A DNA stretch of 64,000 nt, from assembly GCA_949825065.1 (NCBI GenBank), contig OX463849.1, positions 35,359,199 through 35,423,198 of the forward strand. The letters run 5' to 3'. Positions 12,510 to 25,027 of this stretch are shown one piece after another (position 1 is the first letter of the stretch; every line of letters begins with the position of its first letter). The notes beneath the pieces are model-generated. The model was not told the DNA's origin, searched no databases, and saw only the letters and a list, made by a program, of their open reading frames with translations. The position numbers and the translations under genes were made by a program. This stretch comes from Odontocerum albicorne. Lineage: Eukaryota > Arthropoda > Insecta > Trichoptera > Odontoceridae.

Positions 12510-13737
12510 TGTGTGTGTATGAAGAAAGGAATTTGTTCCTCTCTTCACAGAAACTAATATTTTTTATAAAATCATTGTTGGCTATTTCATTGTTTTTTTT
12601 CAATGTATCATGGATTCATGAAAACCCCAATTTTATTAAGCATGAAGTAGACTGGCTTTAGAGTTATACTGCATGTTAACAATTTCATTTTTGATATGAT
12701 AAATTACAACAAAAAATGCTAGTCGAGGAAACTAAACTAGACAAAAACTTTAGAAAAGATTTGTGAATGCTTAATTTGATGACAAAGATATACTCAAAAA
12801 ACTCAAAATATGTCTAGTTAAATCTCTAAAATTCTTCTTAGCGTGGAGTGGAGTAGAAATGTGGACGATGAGAAAGAAGAAATGAGAGATGATAAATAAC
12901 ATCGAGGTGTAATGTTAGACGTAGATACTTCATATTAAGTGGAGCGCAAGGCACACCAGCGTCTCTATCATTTAAGAATTGGAGAGAATCCTAACGTACG
13001 AAGATCGACGATATTCAGATAAATAATAATTATAATATTTTTCAAAACGCACAACCCTGATTGCCTACCTTTGACGTTTCTTTTCGCATTTTAGACCCGC
13101 TGAAACGGTTTCCTGGCGTGCAACCGGAAAAGGAATGATGAATACCGCCTTCCAGTTGACTGGCAGTATGGCAACACTTTGATCTGCCGCCACAATACGA
13201 GTTATGGCGGGAAAATTCTAATGAACCGGATACGGCATGTAAAAAATATACACAACGTCTCGCCATTTTCCACTTGTAGAAAAATTGCTGCTCATTTCGG
13301 CGGAAAAATAATGGGCTTGCTTACCTTTACTTCTTTCTCTCCCCCACCGATAGAACTTATAATGATATTTTTATTTAATTTTCATTTGGTTTAATACGCT
13401 TATTCAAAAATGCCTATTTGAATTTTCGTCATAAGAGTCTGCCAATCGGAAAATGTTGTCAGATGGGGAAGATATAAAGTAGAAAATAAAAATATAACGC
13501 ACATGTCAAAAGATAAAATTATTTTTCAATCCTTTGTATTGCGAAACGCGGGGAACTTTTTTTAATCGTCTTTATGAAACATTACCTAAAGCAGAGGACG
13601 ATAAACTGTAGATAACAAATCAGTCTGAAAAGATCCGAACTATCCAGTTCTCCTGAGTAAAGAAACCATCAAATACATTTTGTTTTTTTCGTACGGTTAC
13701 CGAAGTATGTAACTCCAAATTTCAGTGTATCTCTCAG
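12510..13737. other. Intergenic DNA with a GC-richer block at about 13040-13320
   Basis: The block at 13040-13320 has more CpG and less homopolymer than its surroundings. Two overlapping open frames run on opposite strands, but neither has family features. It could be a single-copy regulatory segment or an unrecognised exon. Confidence 0.3.
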
Positions 13738-13740
13738 AGT

Positions 13741-13848
13741 GTAATACGCTTTCGTTATATACAATACAACTGGCGGGTAACATGTATCGCCATGTGGCAA
13801 TCTCTTACAACCAATTAAAAATGTGTCAAAGAGGCCTGAAATGAAAGG
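13741..13848 (-). repeat. S1 SINE tail fragment
   Basis: On the minus strand it shows the S1 sequence around GAGATTGCCACATGGCG and a GTTGTATTGTATATAACGAA-like end. The 5' tRNA head is missing. It lies directly beside a LINE-C tail. Confidence 0.6.
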
Positions 13849-13861
13849 CAAGCTGGTACCT

Positions 13862-14050
13862 TTTTAATTTTTTTTTATTTATTATTATTATTACACATGG
13901 CAAGAAATATACATCATTTGCGAAAAAACAACAGGTAATATAATTTAGACATACATTATTTTAATGGATCTGGGTTTGTCGCCTTTCATTTGTCGTATTC
14001 CCAGTAAACTAGGCTTTTGCCTGTATCTCACTGAGGATATTTAGCATGAA
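13862..14050 (-). repeat. LINE-C 3' end with AT-rich tail
   Basis: Minus-strand LINE 3' terminus. The block GAGATACAGGCAAAAGCC and the sequence before CATGTGTAATAATAATAA match the copy at 39290-39545. The tail is TAA/TAAA-rich. Confidence 0.65.
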
Positions 14051-14279
14051 AAAATAAAACGATACTTCTTTCCGATTTTTGATTACACAAAAACAAAACC
14101 CCGTCGCACGTTCTCATCAACCTGACAAATAGTGACACTCAATTACAACTGGAAACATCATGCGGAATCAAACTCTTCACACATCATCACTCCAGAAAGA
14201 CCAAACTTATTCATCCCATAATATACCGCACACAATCATAAAAATAAAAACAAAAACAAAAGTAAAACCAAAAATGAAA

Positions 14280-14420
14280 CAAAAATAAAACCAAAAATGT
14301 TCATCCCATAATATACGAGTATATACCGCACACAATCATAAGAATAAAAATTAACACAATAATATACAGAAACACAAATACAAAACAACGAAAATCAAAA
14401 CAACAAGAAGAAACCCACAC
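14280..14420. repeat. Low-complexity A-rich region with short direct repeat
   Basis: A run of AAAAATAAAAAC-like words contains a duplicated TTCATCCCATAATATAC block (near 14210 and 14299). Confidence 0.5.
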
Positions 14421-14555
14421 TCAAGAGCCCACATAAATTTTTTCCACACGTCATTCATCCTGAAAGCCCAAGTACTCAAAATCCTGTCGCAATAACAACC
14501 ACGCTCCGATCGACTGTCTAAATGGTTTTCCTTCCTTTATCTTTTATTAAGTTGA

Positions 14556-14612
14556 GTTATAACGGGAATCGATCCCGCAATCTCCGTATCGGAAGACGCG
14601 TACCACAAATTA
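14556..14612 (-). repeat. S1 SINE tRNA-like head fragment
   Basis: Minus strand: a B-box-like GCGGGATCGATTCCCG follows an anticodon-arm-like region. It is too degraded and too short for a tRNA gene. Confidence 0.5.
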
Positions 14613-14892
14613 TTTTCAATTGCGAGTATATCATATATAATATATCACCTTTTTAAAATTGTAGTCATATTTTTGCAACAAGGCCAACAGTTATATCTAA
14701 ATGGTTTGGAAAATCAACGTGGTTTAAGATTTTAAACGACCAGAATGCTGAAAAACTATGATTTTACAGTATTTCTCAAATATTAATACATAATGAAAAA
14801 AAAAACTCTAGGATAAATGAAACGCAAAACAAGCACTATAAACCCTGTTTATTTATATGTGCCACTATAATCTTTGATTTGAGGATTGTTAC

Positions 14893-15115
14893 GTACATAC
14901 TATTACGCCATTTTCCTACCGGGGTTGGTAGAGAAGACAGAGTTCTTATGATTTCCTATGTCAATACACATATTTCGCTTCTTCCACACCCATACATCTT
15001 ATCATGCAATTCCTACGATTCATTTTCATTCTTACATTTCCTTCTTTCAAAATATAATTCACTCAAGTGATCAATCTAACCATACCTACCTTGATCTTCT
15101 TTTACTACGCCTTCG
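14893..15115 (-). pseudogene. LINE-A 3' end
   Basis: Minus-strand 3' terminus of LINE-A. It reads toward the conserved CTACC..CGGTAGGAAAATGGCG end and the ATGT-like tail at 14893. The plus-strand open frames here are shadows. Confidence 0.6.
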
Positions 15116-18084
15116 AACGGAATCGAACCCAAAATCTTCGGGAGGAAGTAAAACCACTGAGGTCGTCATTAATCATACAAAGAAGGCGCAAAGTACTCTC
15201 ACCAGAGTGAATTGCCTTAACCAAAATAAAATGCAAGTCTTTTGTACGGTGTCATTCAGGCTTAAGTATATTTCCTCTCAAATCCGTACCTATCCTACCG
15301 ATAATATAATATTTTCATTACTAGATTCGTTCACAATATCAATTTAGCTAATAAACTTCCTTTACAAGATGTCTTTAATATATGATCCTTTGAGTGATCT
15401 TAAATAAAGCCTCTTCATCTGGCAAAACCATATTAAGATTTCAATTGGGAAAATTGACAAAGAGACGGGGGAAGTATAAAAACTCGAGGTAAGGCAGAGA
15501 AACAATAACATCAAAATTTCTTTGATGTGGATGTGCGCTTTATAAAAAGGGGGGGGGGGGGGCGAGCTTAGATTATAATTTTAAAAAGATATTTCTTAAT
15601 GAAAAAATGTCTACACAACATATATAGTATATACTTATTATTGACTACCTACATTGGCTGATTTTAATATAAAAAATTGTATTGCTTATTTTATACTCTT
15701 ACCAAGCATATATTTTTTATATGACACAGGTTACCACTAAAGTTCAAAACTTTCAGGCCTCAACAAGTTGGAGTATGTATGGACAGATTCCAGTTATCAA
15801 GTTTATTTCAAAAGAAAAAAAGTCTGACATAAATCAAACAACGTTTAGATGTTGTGTACGTAGAAGAACCGCGCGATTTTCGTTTTTATACAATAAATTT
15901 CAAAATAGAACGAAATAACACGTATTTTATTGAACTCTAGTTGACGCGCTTCTGATAGAAGACTTATCAAATTTTAACTGTTACATCGACTAGCCGACCA
16001 TGCGATGGGCGTGGTATATGTCTATACACGCTCTTACTTGGTCATGTGGGAAAGTTAATGGTACATTATTGAAAATTGTTTATAAAGTTTTGTATGCACA
16101 AAAATCGAGGGGCGTGCAAAGTGCAGTGCCCTATATATTGGGATTATTTAAGTGTGAATTGCATTATCAAGGCGCATTAGGTGGAATTCCCACTTGTCCA
16201 AGGCCATATATTGAACTATATTTTAAGTCGACTCCTGTTGTTCTGTTGGTATACTCGGCTAGAAGTATATCAACGGAACGATATATTTTTTCTGACGTCG
16301 TGTTAAGTAAAATTGTTTGGGTGCCTACCTGAATATTTTTTACCATTGGTAAGTTATTAACATTATGAAGTTCGCGTAAGTAACCTGCGTTATGACAGAT
16401 GTCCAGTGGGATTCCAGATTCCATTTCCTCTCGAAATTTTGAAAAAAATGTTTCATTCTTCATTATAAATGAAATATTTTAAATGTTATGACACCCTTCA
16501 ACATCATCGAATTGGTAATAATGTCATTAAAAGCGTAGCCGGGAAACAAAAAAATTCAGCCCCAGTTATGGAGCCTTCGGGCTTAAAATTCGCGGTTCAT
16601 CATTGAACGCGTTGGTAATTGGTAATACTACCACAGAAGAAGAGACAACACTCGCACACATACTCACTACGTGCGAGTGTTGCAACTTAACGAACTATTT
16701 TACCGATCTGGAACATTATTTTTTATTATTTCTTTGGTATCATGCGGAAACGAGCCCGACATCCTTGTTGGGAGGCCATTTCACCTACCGGTTTGACAAC
16801 AGTTAAGCTAAGAAATATTTTAAACCAAGAGTGTAAAATAATAAAAGAACAGGAATAAAATAAGGAAAGTTGTATTATTTGATGGTAAACGGAATGAGAG
16901 CGAGGAAAACATGAAAACATTGACGGAACATTACTAATGAAAATCGAATGTTTTAAGAAACTGTTATAAGTACCCTAATTATATTAAATTTAACATTGAA
17001 AACTGCATGGATGATAAAGAAAAACATTAAAAATTAAGGAACAGTAGATTTTTTTATAATCTATAAGTCTTGTGTAACTTTTATCGTTAGTTGGAAGAAA
17101 ATATCAAGTGGTAATTAACTCATCGATTTGCATTTTCAAGTCGTAATTTGATAGTACTAATGGTTAGGAGTACGGTTCAAAGCCTTAATCAATTACTTTT
17201 CTCCGTTCTTCCCTACGCCCTCCTTACGGTGACGTGGCAGTAGCCTTTTTTTCTTGGTCACTTCACGTTATGCTTGAGCAACGTCTGTTTCTCTGCCAAG
17301 GCACTCTCAATTTTTCAATATTCTCTGGTAATCTTCAGATCATGTAACCATGTTGTCGGATAATTCAATCTATTCAGAGAAAGGATAATCTTTGATGAAT
17401 GTTAAAATCATTGATATAGGGATAAATAGGAAATCTTTCGTGATCAAGTATGCATGTGCGTGTCTTAGTTTATTGTCTACAAACTGTTTTACTTCAGCAA
17501 GCAGAGTCTTGTTAGATGAATTTCTAATTCCTGATAGTAAGGATATCAAGTTCTAAGACGATCAGCAAGTTTAATTTGCTACAGTCTTTAGTTATACAGA
17601 GTTTTTTTTATACAGCGCTCTTTAAGCGTTGCTTAACCAGAGCTAGGACAAGGCGACAATTCTGTTTTGACGCCTGAGGCAACCATTCGAAAACTTTGCC
17701 CCGCACTAAGGTGACTTTTTTCTTAACACTTTCGGGAACGAGTGAAATTGCTGTAATATTTACCCTTTATTTTAAAATGTGCAATTTTTTTGCTTGGAAA
17801 AAAATCTTTACCCGCTCTTCAAACAAAGTTAAAAAGTTATTTTACCCCACAATACAAATCAACAGATGAAAGTTAAAATGTCAAACTTGTAGAACTGTGT
17901 GTTTTGAGTTATAAGACCAAAAATCATCATTAACTTTATCTTAATTGATTTGGTTCGAAATCAAAGGTTCAATGGAGAAAAAAAAAACATTACTGACAAT
18001 CTTTATTGTCCAAGACTAAACTCAAACAAGTTTAATTTATGCAGAGAAAGGTTTAATTTACTAAAAAACTTCTTAGCGTTCTTC
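15116..18084. other. Intergenic DNA, no gene recognised
   Basis: Contains a poly-G run near 15550-15562 and a perfect 12-bp hairpin stem at 16646-16657/16671-16682. Open frames at 15682-15918, 16000-16332 and 16167-16463 lack recognisable features. The two frames at 16.0-16.46 kb overlap on opposite strands, so at most one could be real. Confidence 0.4.
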
Positions 18085-18150
18085 GAGTCTGCTCTCTAAA
18101 CAGCGCTGTATAAATTGTCATTTTATTACTATGATTATTACACATGATAT
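18085..18150 (+). repeat. R4 repeat copy
   Basis: The CTCTCTAAACAGCGC and TATAAATTGTCATTTTATTA blocks match the other R4 copies. It ends in ATTACACATGA, like the LINE-C tail. Confidence 0.5.
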
Positions 18151-18639
18151 CTATAGTCATTAAAAAACAGATTACAATACCTACTCGTATCAATATTGGA
18201 CCAATTTTGGCACCTTTCAGAAATCGTGCCTAGGATCAGTGACGCATTTCCCCCACCCTTATCCCCGATCTGTGCATAACAGCGCTATAAGAATTTATGA
18301 TAAGCAGCATGTAAGCAACATAAAAAAATAATTCATATGTAAAACGGTCTAAGATTAAAACCCCAGTAATCGAAACTGGGGCGCCAGCTTGCTTAGCGTG
18401 AATGCCAACTATCATAAAGACATAGTCTTCAACCTTAATTCGTCAACAACGAATGGCTCATAGCACTGAAAAATTGACGCCGTAAACTTATCTTTAAAGC
18501 ATCGATAATAAAATTTGTTCATGGAAAAATAAGATGTTGCCTGTACACATTTCGATATACGTGTAATGTAATTCACATTAATAACATCGGACAATGATGA
18601 ATATATTTTGTCACGTAAGCATAGACAATTTAATACGGC

Positions 18640-18830
18640 CCGGTGACATTATTCTGTATCGGGCGGGCGGCAAAAAAACGATAAATTAGAGTGCATCGAA
18701 TCATTTCTCTTGGCCACCTAGCGGCTGTCGCAGAGATGACAAATGGTTCGGCGGGAAAGCGAGGACTATTCATCAAAATGGCGGGCAAATCTCAAAATGT
18801 AACAGATAGCTTCTTCGGAGACGCGAATTT
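18640..18830. other. GC-richer unique segment with CCTAGCGG motif
   Basis: CpG-rich for this window, including GGCCACCTAGCGGCTG and CAAAATGGCGGGC. The latter is YY1-like, and the former loosely resembles half of a CTCF-type core. This could be a promoter or insulator. No exon was identified; a 21-codon frame from the internal ATG is too short to support. Confidence 0.25.
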
Positions 18831-20786
18831 GTTTTTCTTTTGAGTAGTAACAAATTATATTTATTGCCAGCAAAGTGTTTTCTGTTTCATTGAAAAAACA
18901 CACGACTTCATTTAAATGCATCAATTAAAATTTTCAATGAACTCCAAAGAAATCTGCAATCAGGTTTTTTAAAATATTATCTTGACATATATGTATCGAC
19001 AAATAAATTAGGAAGCAATCACTGAAACCAAATAATTAGTTTGCATAAATATATATTTATTGGTCGTTTCGACACCGCACCGTATAATATCCTTAACTGC
19101 CCCGCCACCTCCTTTTATCTCGCCGAGAATATTCAGCATCTTTCCGATCTTTTCAGACTTACGCTACGCTCAAACAGAGATTGTTCATTGGCTTTTCTAG
19201 CTCACAGGTCTTCTTTTTAACGTCGTCCTTTACTGTCCGTGCAGTGAGACTGAAATCAGTTCCAAACTAATGTTAAACGCACTCCGTCATAGACATGTTT
19301 TAAAAAACTACCAAAAGGACTCTTAACTTCCAGCCAGCAATATAACGTGTTTAATTCCTGATTTTTCTTTCCTCTATTTTCTACATATATTGTTCACGGA
19401 TTTTGTCAAGGTGAATAATTATTTAAATGGTTTCGACCATGTGACTTCCTTTATTTACTTTTGTCTGGTTAGTTGGAATAGATTGTCACCTAACAATTAG
19501 ACTACCCGATTGTTTTACAATGAAATGTTAAATACATAAATAAATAGCATGACATTGCATTTCACTGCCACGCTCCATTTCAATTTGTTTTTCACTGATT
19601 TGTCTGTTTGTATTTTTTTGTCCGCCTGTGCCCCGTATTACGAGTATGTTGGTAACATGTGATTTTGTACGATTTGATACCTGATTTTTTTCTATTTGTT
19701 TTTGTTGGATTTTTTTTTAATATGTATATTTTTTTCAAGTATCCTGTCCTTTATTTTTGTATTACTGTATATTGTACAGTTTATGTATATAAATAAATAA
19801 ATTTCACGCATATACATATTTAATAACGTTCGCCAATAAAATTGCATTTATAGAATTACATCGTTTACACTATGCATAGCGATAAATCAGACAATAGCTA
19901 ATTTTTTTTATATAAAAAAACTTAGTCCACCCCTGATAATTTTCATGGAGAATACTTAAGTTGATAATATAAATCCCTCTTACGCATTATTTACAATTAC
20001 AAAACAATATGGTTCGTTATCAAATATTTTGGTTTTTAACACATTCACACCCTTGTCCTTGCAAAAACGCCAAAAAAAACAAAAACATTGAATTTAAATA
20101 TATTTTTTGCATAATTAATCACTAGACTGCCGTCCAGCGTGACAAACTTTGATGTACAATAGCGACACGTGACCGGAGTGGCAAACAAAAACTAGCGAAG
20201 AACCCAACCAGAGGGGAGGGAGTATAGAAAAAGTAACACGCGCTACAAATCTGGCCCATGCGGGTGGATCCCCACAATAAAGTGGTGCGTTTCTCGGATA
20301 TATAGAGGGCCGATATCTACTTGACACTTTATGTGAAATAATGTATACAGAAAAATCCTCGATACATAAAATGTCGTATGTTAGGTTTGTTTGATGGAAT
20401 TATAGGATGTTTTGGATATTATGTTGTGGTGTTACTGAGATGTTATCAAAGAGATTGCGTTATTTTGTAAGGCGATGTCGAGTGGTAGTAAATAAATAAA
20501 AATAAGGGACTATAATGGCATGCTACGGAGAGTGACAAATTTTATAATCATATTGAAATAATGTAATAATCATTTTAAAATATTTAAGTAGGTACCATAC
20601 ACACATATTAGTATGATAAACTGGGGCTAGTATTATGGATGAGTAAAATGACAAGTTTCACCGAGTGCGCATCATAAAAGTTAGCAATTTCAGTTATTTC
20701 ATACATTTGAGCTTAACTTCTAACATAGTGATGGGAAAGAAACTGAGGTCTTTTCGTCATTGCCAATTGACGTAATACATATTATA
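18831..20786. other. Intergenic DNA, nothing recognised
   Basis: AT-rich, with T-runs near 19610-19760. A GC-richer patch at about 20110-20330 carries a minus-strand 70-codon frame without recognisable features. Confidence 0.4.
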
Positions 20787-20915
20787 CATACATCCCGCCA
20801 TTTCCCTGTCGGGGTAGGCAGAGAGGACCAAGCTCCAGACGTTCCTATCTCGACAAACATCTTTACCATCTTCTAGGTACACCCATACACCTTATTATGC
20901 AACTTCTTAGTAATA
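20787..20915 (-). pseudogene. LINE-A 3' terminal fragment
   Basis: Minus strand: the LINE-A terminus around CTGCCTACCCCGACAGGGAA, ending at a TATGTATAATATG-like tail. Confidence 0.6.
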
Positions 20916-21184
20916 GATGATCTTAATTCAGATATTAGGTGTTTTTTTACGTATAGCTGTCGTTAGTATGTATTGCATGAGAAATATGAAGAGAAAAATC
21001 TGAAGATGAATGTAGAAAATCCAAAGTAATGGTGAAAGAAAAGTGTAAAAGGAAAAGTTAATGTGATATATGGGAGAGCAATGAAATTTTATGTAGAGGA
21101 ATTCTGATATGTAGGTAGAATTTTCGCAAATTATGGAAGAGTTGCAAGGGATATCGAAATGAGGCACTGCATACTCTAACCGGG

Positions 21185-21655
21185 CACTATCAAAATTTGC
21201 TAGAATGATAGTTCAATAGAGAATTTTAGTACCATCTTTGGTGTATAAGAATGAAACATGAACTTGGAAAAGGACTATAAAAAATCGAATAAATAGTGTA
21301 GAAATGCGTGTACTTAGAACAATACATGGGATAATAATTTATGATAGAATACGGAATGAAGTGATCAGGGATTAATGTGAACTTAAGGTTGATGTGTTAA
21401 GTACTGAAATAGAACACTAAGAGATGGATTGCGCACGTGGAACGAATGTATAAAGAAATACTAATAAAACAAATATACAGATGTGAGTAGTGGAAGGCGA
21501 GAAGAGATAGGTCATAAAAAATCTGGTTGGATCTAAGGAATGACATTTTGAAAGAAGGAAATGTAAGAAGTAAGAAAAATTGCAGGAATTAGCCCTACCC
21601 AAACTCTCTGCCTACCCCAACAGAGAAACGTCGTGATGTCATAGTTAAGTGCAAA
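21185..21655 (+). pseudogene. LINE-A ORF2 C-terminal fragment and 3' end
   Basis: Plus-strand decayed ORF2. Recognisable in order are a VYKNET-TW-like block, the ACGTGGAACGAATG (HVERM) block, a TTGGATCTAAGGAATGACAT (W-D-ND) block, and the CTCTGCCTACCCCAACAGAG terminus. Multiple stops and shifts are present. Confidence 0.65.
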
Positions 21656-21758
21656 TTAACGTATATATGTATAAAAACTCTAACCCACATTACACTTTTT
21701 CTGAGATAATTGCGAAATCATCCTACCGTATCATACGAGTATCGTCATGTTTTTAGGA

Positions 21759-22362
21759 TATGTCCAAATGTATGACAGTTCTAATAGCTATCGTTAATTT
21801 TTGGTATGTCCAAATGTATGACAGATCTAATGGCTATCTTTAATTTTTGGTATGTCCAAATGTATGACAGATCTAATGACTATCGTTAATTTTCGGTATG
21901 TCCAAATGTATGACAGATCTAATTGCTATCGTTAATTTTTGGTAAGTATGTCCAAATTTATGACAGATCTAATGACTATCTTTAATTTTTGGCATGTCCA
22001 AATGTATGACAGATCTAATGGCTATCGTTAATTTTTGGTAAGTATGTCCAAATGTATGACAGATCTAATGACTATCGTTAATTTTTGGTATGTCCAAATG
22101 TATGACAGATCTAATGGATATCGTTAATTTTTGGTATGTCCAAATGTATGACAGATCTAATGAATATCGTTAATTTTTGGTATGTCCAAATGTATGACAG
22201 TTCTAATGGCTATCGTTAACTTTTGGTATGTCCAAATGTATGACAAATCTAATGGCTATCGTTAATATTTGGCGTGTCCAAATGTATGACAGATCTAATT
22301 GCTATCGTTAATTTTTGGTATGTCCAAATGTATGACAGATCTTATGGCTATTGTTAATTTTT
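21759..22362. repeat. 46-bp minisatellite, 13 copies
   Basis: The unit includes TATGTCCAAATGTATGACAG and ATCTAATGGCTATCGTTAAT. Thirteen units were counted. Most are 46 bp; two junctions carry an extra TAAG, giving 50-bp spacing. Units differ by scattered single substitutions. No coding role was seen. Confidence 0.9.
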
Positions 22363-23790
22363 TTACCCTTGTAGGTAATCACATATATTGTATTTTTTGG
22401 TGCTTTGGGATTGATTGGCTAAGTAGCTACATAAGGCGATTTTTCAATAAATAGTTCATATAACGTCATCAACCATAGTAATATTAAGATAAGTTGTTCT
22501 CCATTTAACACACTAGTTCTGTTCGCCATCCTTACCTATACACTAAAATACATCAAATGATAACTTCCGCAATGCATTCCATGAAACATTTATAAAAAAA
22601 AACGTTTTCGAAAATAAAAATATCTCCCCTTAAAATAAAAATATTATTATTAAATAAACTGCAAATCCTGTCCAAACCATGCGCACATTGAAAACATGAA
22701 AACAAAATCAAATTGCTTTCCTTCCGCGCCACCGGAGCGAAATGTAATTTTTCCCCTTTCCCAGAATTACAGTAAATAAGATTGGAAAGGAAAAAAAACA
22801 CTTGCATAACACCTCACAGCTAACCACGACTAATGCCCAAAACCCTGGCAGAGGCAAGGGGTGAGCTAAACCCCTTTGAAGATGACCAGGGGCCAGACCA
22901 CGGATTGAATATAAATGGAAGGCCACAGAGTGGCAATATCCTTCAATTTCCATCAATTTCCGGAAGACGGCAGAACAGAGGGTTTCTGGTTAGAATTATT
23001 GAGTTGTCGTTTAACTCCCTTTTTTGTAAATTATTCATATTGAAATGCTTCGTGAACATCTTCGTAGGCTTAGTTTAACAAAATTGTATGTATCAATAAA
23101 TAAAACCTTATACATAAAAACTATTTTAATTTACTTCACCATTTTTTTAATTGTAATTTCATTGCGTTATAAATATCATGCCGACTTACCCATATATACT
23201 ATCTCTTCCTTTCTATAGATTCTATCAACTAAAGCACACTTAGGTTGGAAAAAAAATGTTATAAGTAGTAAATATAAAAATACATCGACAAAAACATGCA
23301 ATTCACGAAACATGTGTTATGTTTCATTATTTATTATTATAAATTTTATACCGGTTACGAAACAAAGAATTTGCCAAATTGTCGAATTGTTAGTTGTTCA
23401 ACAACGGATGTTGCTACTTATAAAAAAATACGAATTATAAAGAAATTTATCAAACTAATCAAAAATGTCGTAAATCCACATTATTGTTCGAATTCTGAAA
23501 ATTCGATAATCATACAGAATCTAATATGTAGATTTTTTAAAATTGAATAGTTATTCTTACAAGTTAAAAGTGTCTGTTATATCACTTACTTTCTAGAAAT
23601 TACAACTCGCAGAGTTCCGTCCCTATACACTTGTTCATTTGAAGTATTGAATAAACACACATCAATCCTATTTGGGTGGAAATATCAATTCAATTAAATG
23701 TGTTTTTCGTGGTTAAAACACATCGTAACAAACAGTTATTTCTTACATAGAGAACGACATAGTACTCGTATTCCCATGAGATACGAGTAT
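22363..23790. other. Intergenic DNA
   Basis: A GC-richer segment at 22810-22990 is open in both directions (plus 22833-23078, minus 22708-22956), but neither frame has a recognisable family. The remainder is AT-rich. Confidence 0.35.
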
Positions 23791-23794
23791 GTAC

Positions 23795-24832
23795 TGTCCG
23801 GAAAGTAAATTATGTTTATTTATTAAAAAATACCACTATAGTTTCAATTTTATTACATGCAACTTAAAACTTCAACCCTTTCCTATTTCTCTTTAGTCTC
23901 CAGCCGGATTGAGGCACTTGTCGTAGCATTTAACAAGCTTTTGAATTCCCTCGTCGTAAAATTATGTTGCCTGTGATTTGAGCATCTCCTCCATGCTGGA
24001 TTGCAAATCCTTATCGTTATCAAAACCCTGGGGTACAAGCCATTGGTTCATGTTCATTAAGATATGATAATCACTGGGTGCCAAATCCAGGTTGTATGTA
24101 AAGTAATCAAGACTTCCCACTGGAATTGTCGCAGCAAAGTTCGAATACGTTCGGCAGTATGTGGGCGACATCGTCGTGCCAGAAAACGACACAACATATC
24201 TCGACGTTTGTTTTAAATGGCGTTCTCAACTTTTTAATGTCTCACAATACACATTCAAATTGATTTTGGTGCCACGTTTCATGAAATCCAATAACAGGTC
24301 TAATCTTCTGTCCTTAAAAACAGTTGTCATGTCTTTCCTGACAGAAAAAATAAATACGAGAGATCTGAGGAAACGAATCAGAAAGCTCTGAAATGTGGAA
24401 TTGCCGTTTCTGTCAAAGGTTATCGTCATTCTTCTGAACCAGTTATTTATCCACGGCAGTCAGTCGGCCTCTCTTATCTTCATCATGGGCATTGGTCCAC
24501 CCTTTTTTTAATCATACCGCACCATTATCTCAAACCATTCTCACTCATTACGCTCTCTCCATAAACTTCACAAAGTTGACTGTAAATTTCGACCGCTTTA
24601 CAATTTCTAGCTAAGAGATATCTTATTACTGAACGTACTTCGCAGCTGGTAGGGTTCTCAATAGCCGAACTCATTTTAAACGCTTGTTAAATAACGAATA
24701 ACAGTGAAACAAACCTTTGTCTACTACTGCTAGATGCGTACTGAGTCACACCACATTACTAAATCAAGATGGCGTCTTTATCCCCACCCTTTCATGCGCT
24801 ACATTAAAATGTAAGTTACTTTCCGGATAACC
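23795..24832 (-). mobile_element. Decayed mariner-like element
   Basis: The ends carry imperfect inverted repeats around TCCGGAAAGTAA. Between them, on the minus strand, runs a broken transposase reading from about 24674 to 23940. Size (about 1.04 kb) and orientation fit a mariner with internal deletions. It belongs to a different subfamily from the intact element at 50.4 kb, because the ends differ completely. Confidence 0.75.
23940..24674 (-). pseudogene. Mariner-like transposase pseudogene
   Basis: The minus-strand start at 24674 (MSSAIENPT) opens an N-terminal helix-turn-helix region (VIRYLLARN, then EIYSQLCEVYGE). An SENG-LR..WC-like block follows, interrupted by stops and frameshifts. 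The C-terminal third holds LDLAPSDYH, which includes the third catalytic Asp, then FDNDKDLQ and a terminal LKSQA. The first two catalytic regions are not preserved in any open frame. Non-functional. Confidence 0.75.
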
Positions 24833-25027
24833 CGAGTATATAAAAACAGGTAAAATGTTGATTGAATTCTTAAAATTTTTCGATTTTCAGAAAGAATCAT
24901 CACTAAAATAAAAGGCACTTTCAAGTTTTTCTAAAAAGAAGGATGCTTTTGCTTTATTATTAATTTCTTTGATGTCTAAATTCAATATAGAATACCCATT
25001 GCCAAAACAAATATCTTACAATCCTAC

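Noticed and set aside
15548..15564. Poly-G run as a functional G-quadruplex
   Set aside because: A single homopolymer run is just as likely a sequencing or slippage artefact; no supporting context.
16000..16463. Overlapping frames of 110 and 98 codons on opposite strands as genes
   Set aside because: Neither shows a domain, biased composition, start context or splice support.
21759..22362. CRISPR array
   Set aside because: Units are contiguous with no unique spacers, in eukaryotic DNA.
22708..23078. Overlapping 81-82-codon frames as small genes
   Set aside because: Open on both strands because of local composition; no family recognised and no second copy.
24161..24391. Plus-strand 76-codon gene
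   Set aside because: It lies antisense within the decayed mariner transposase.
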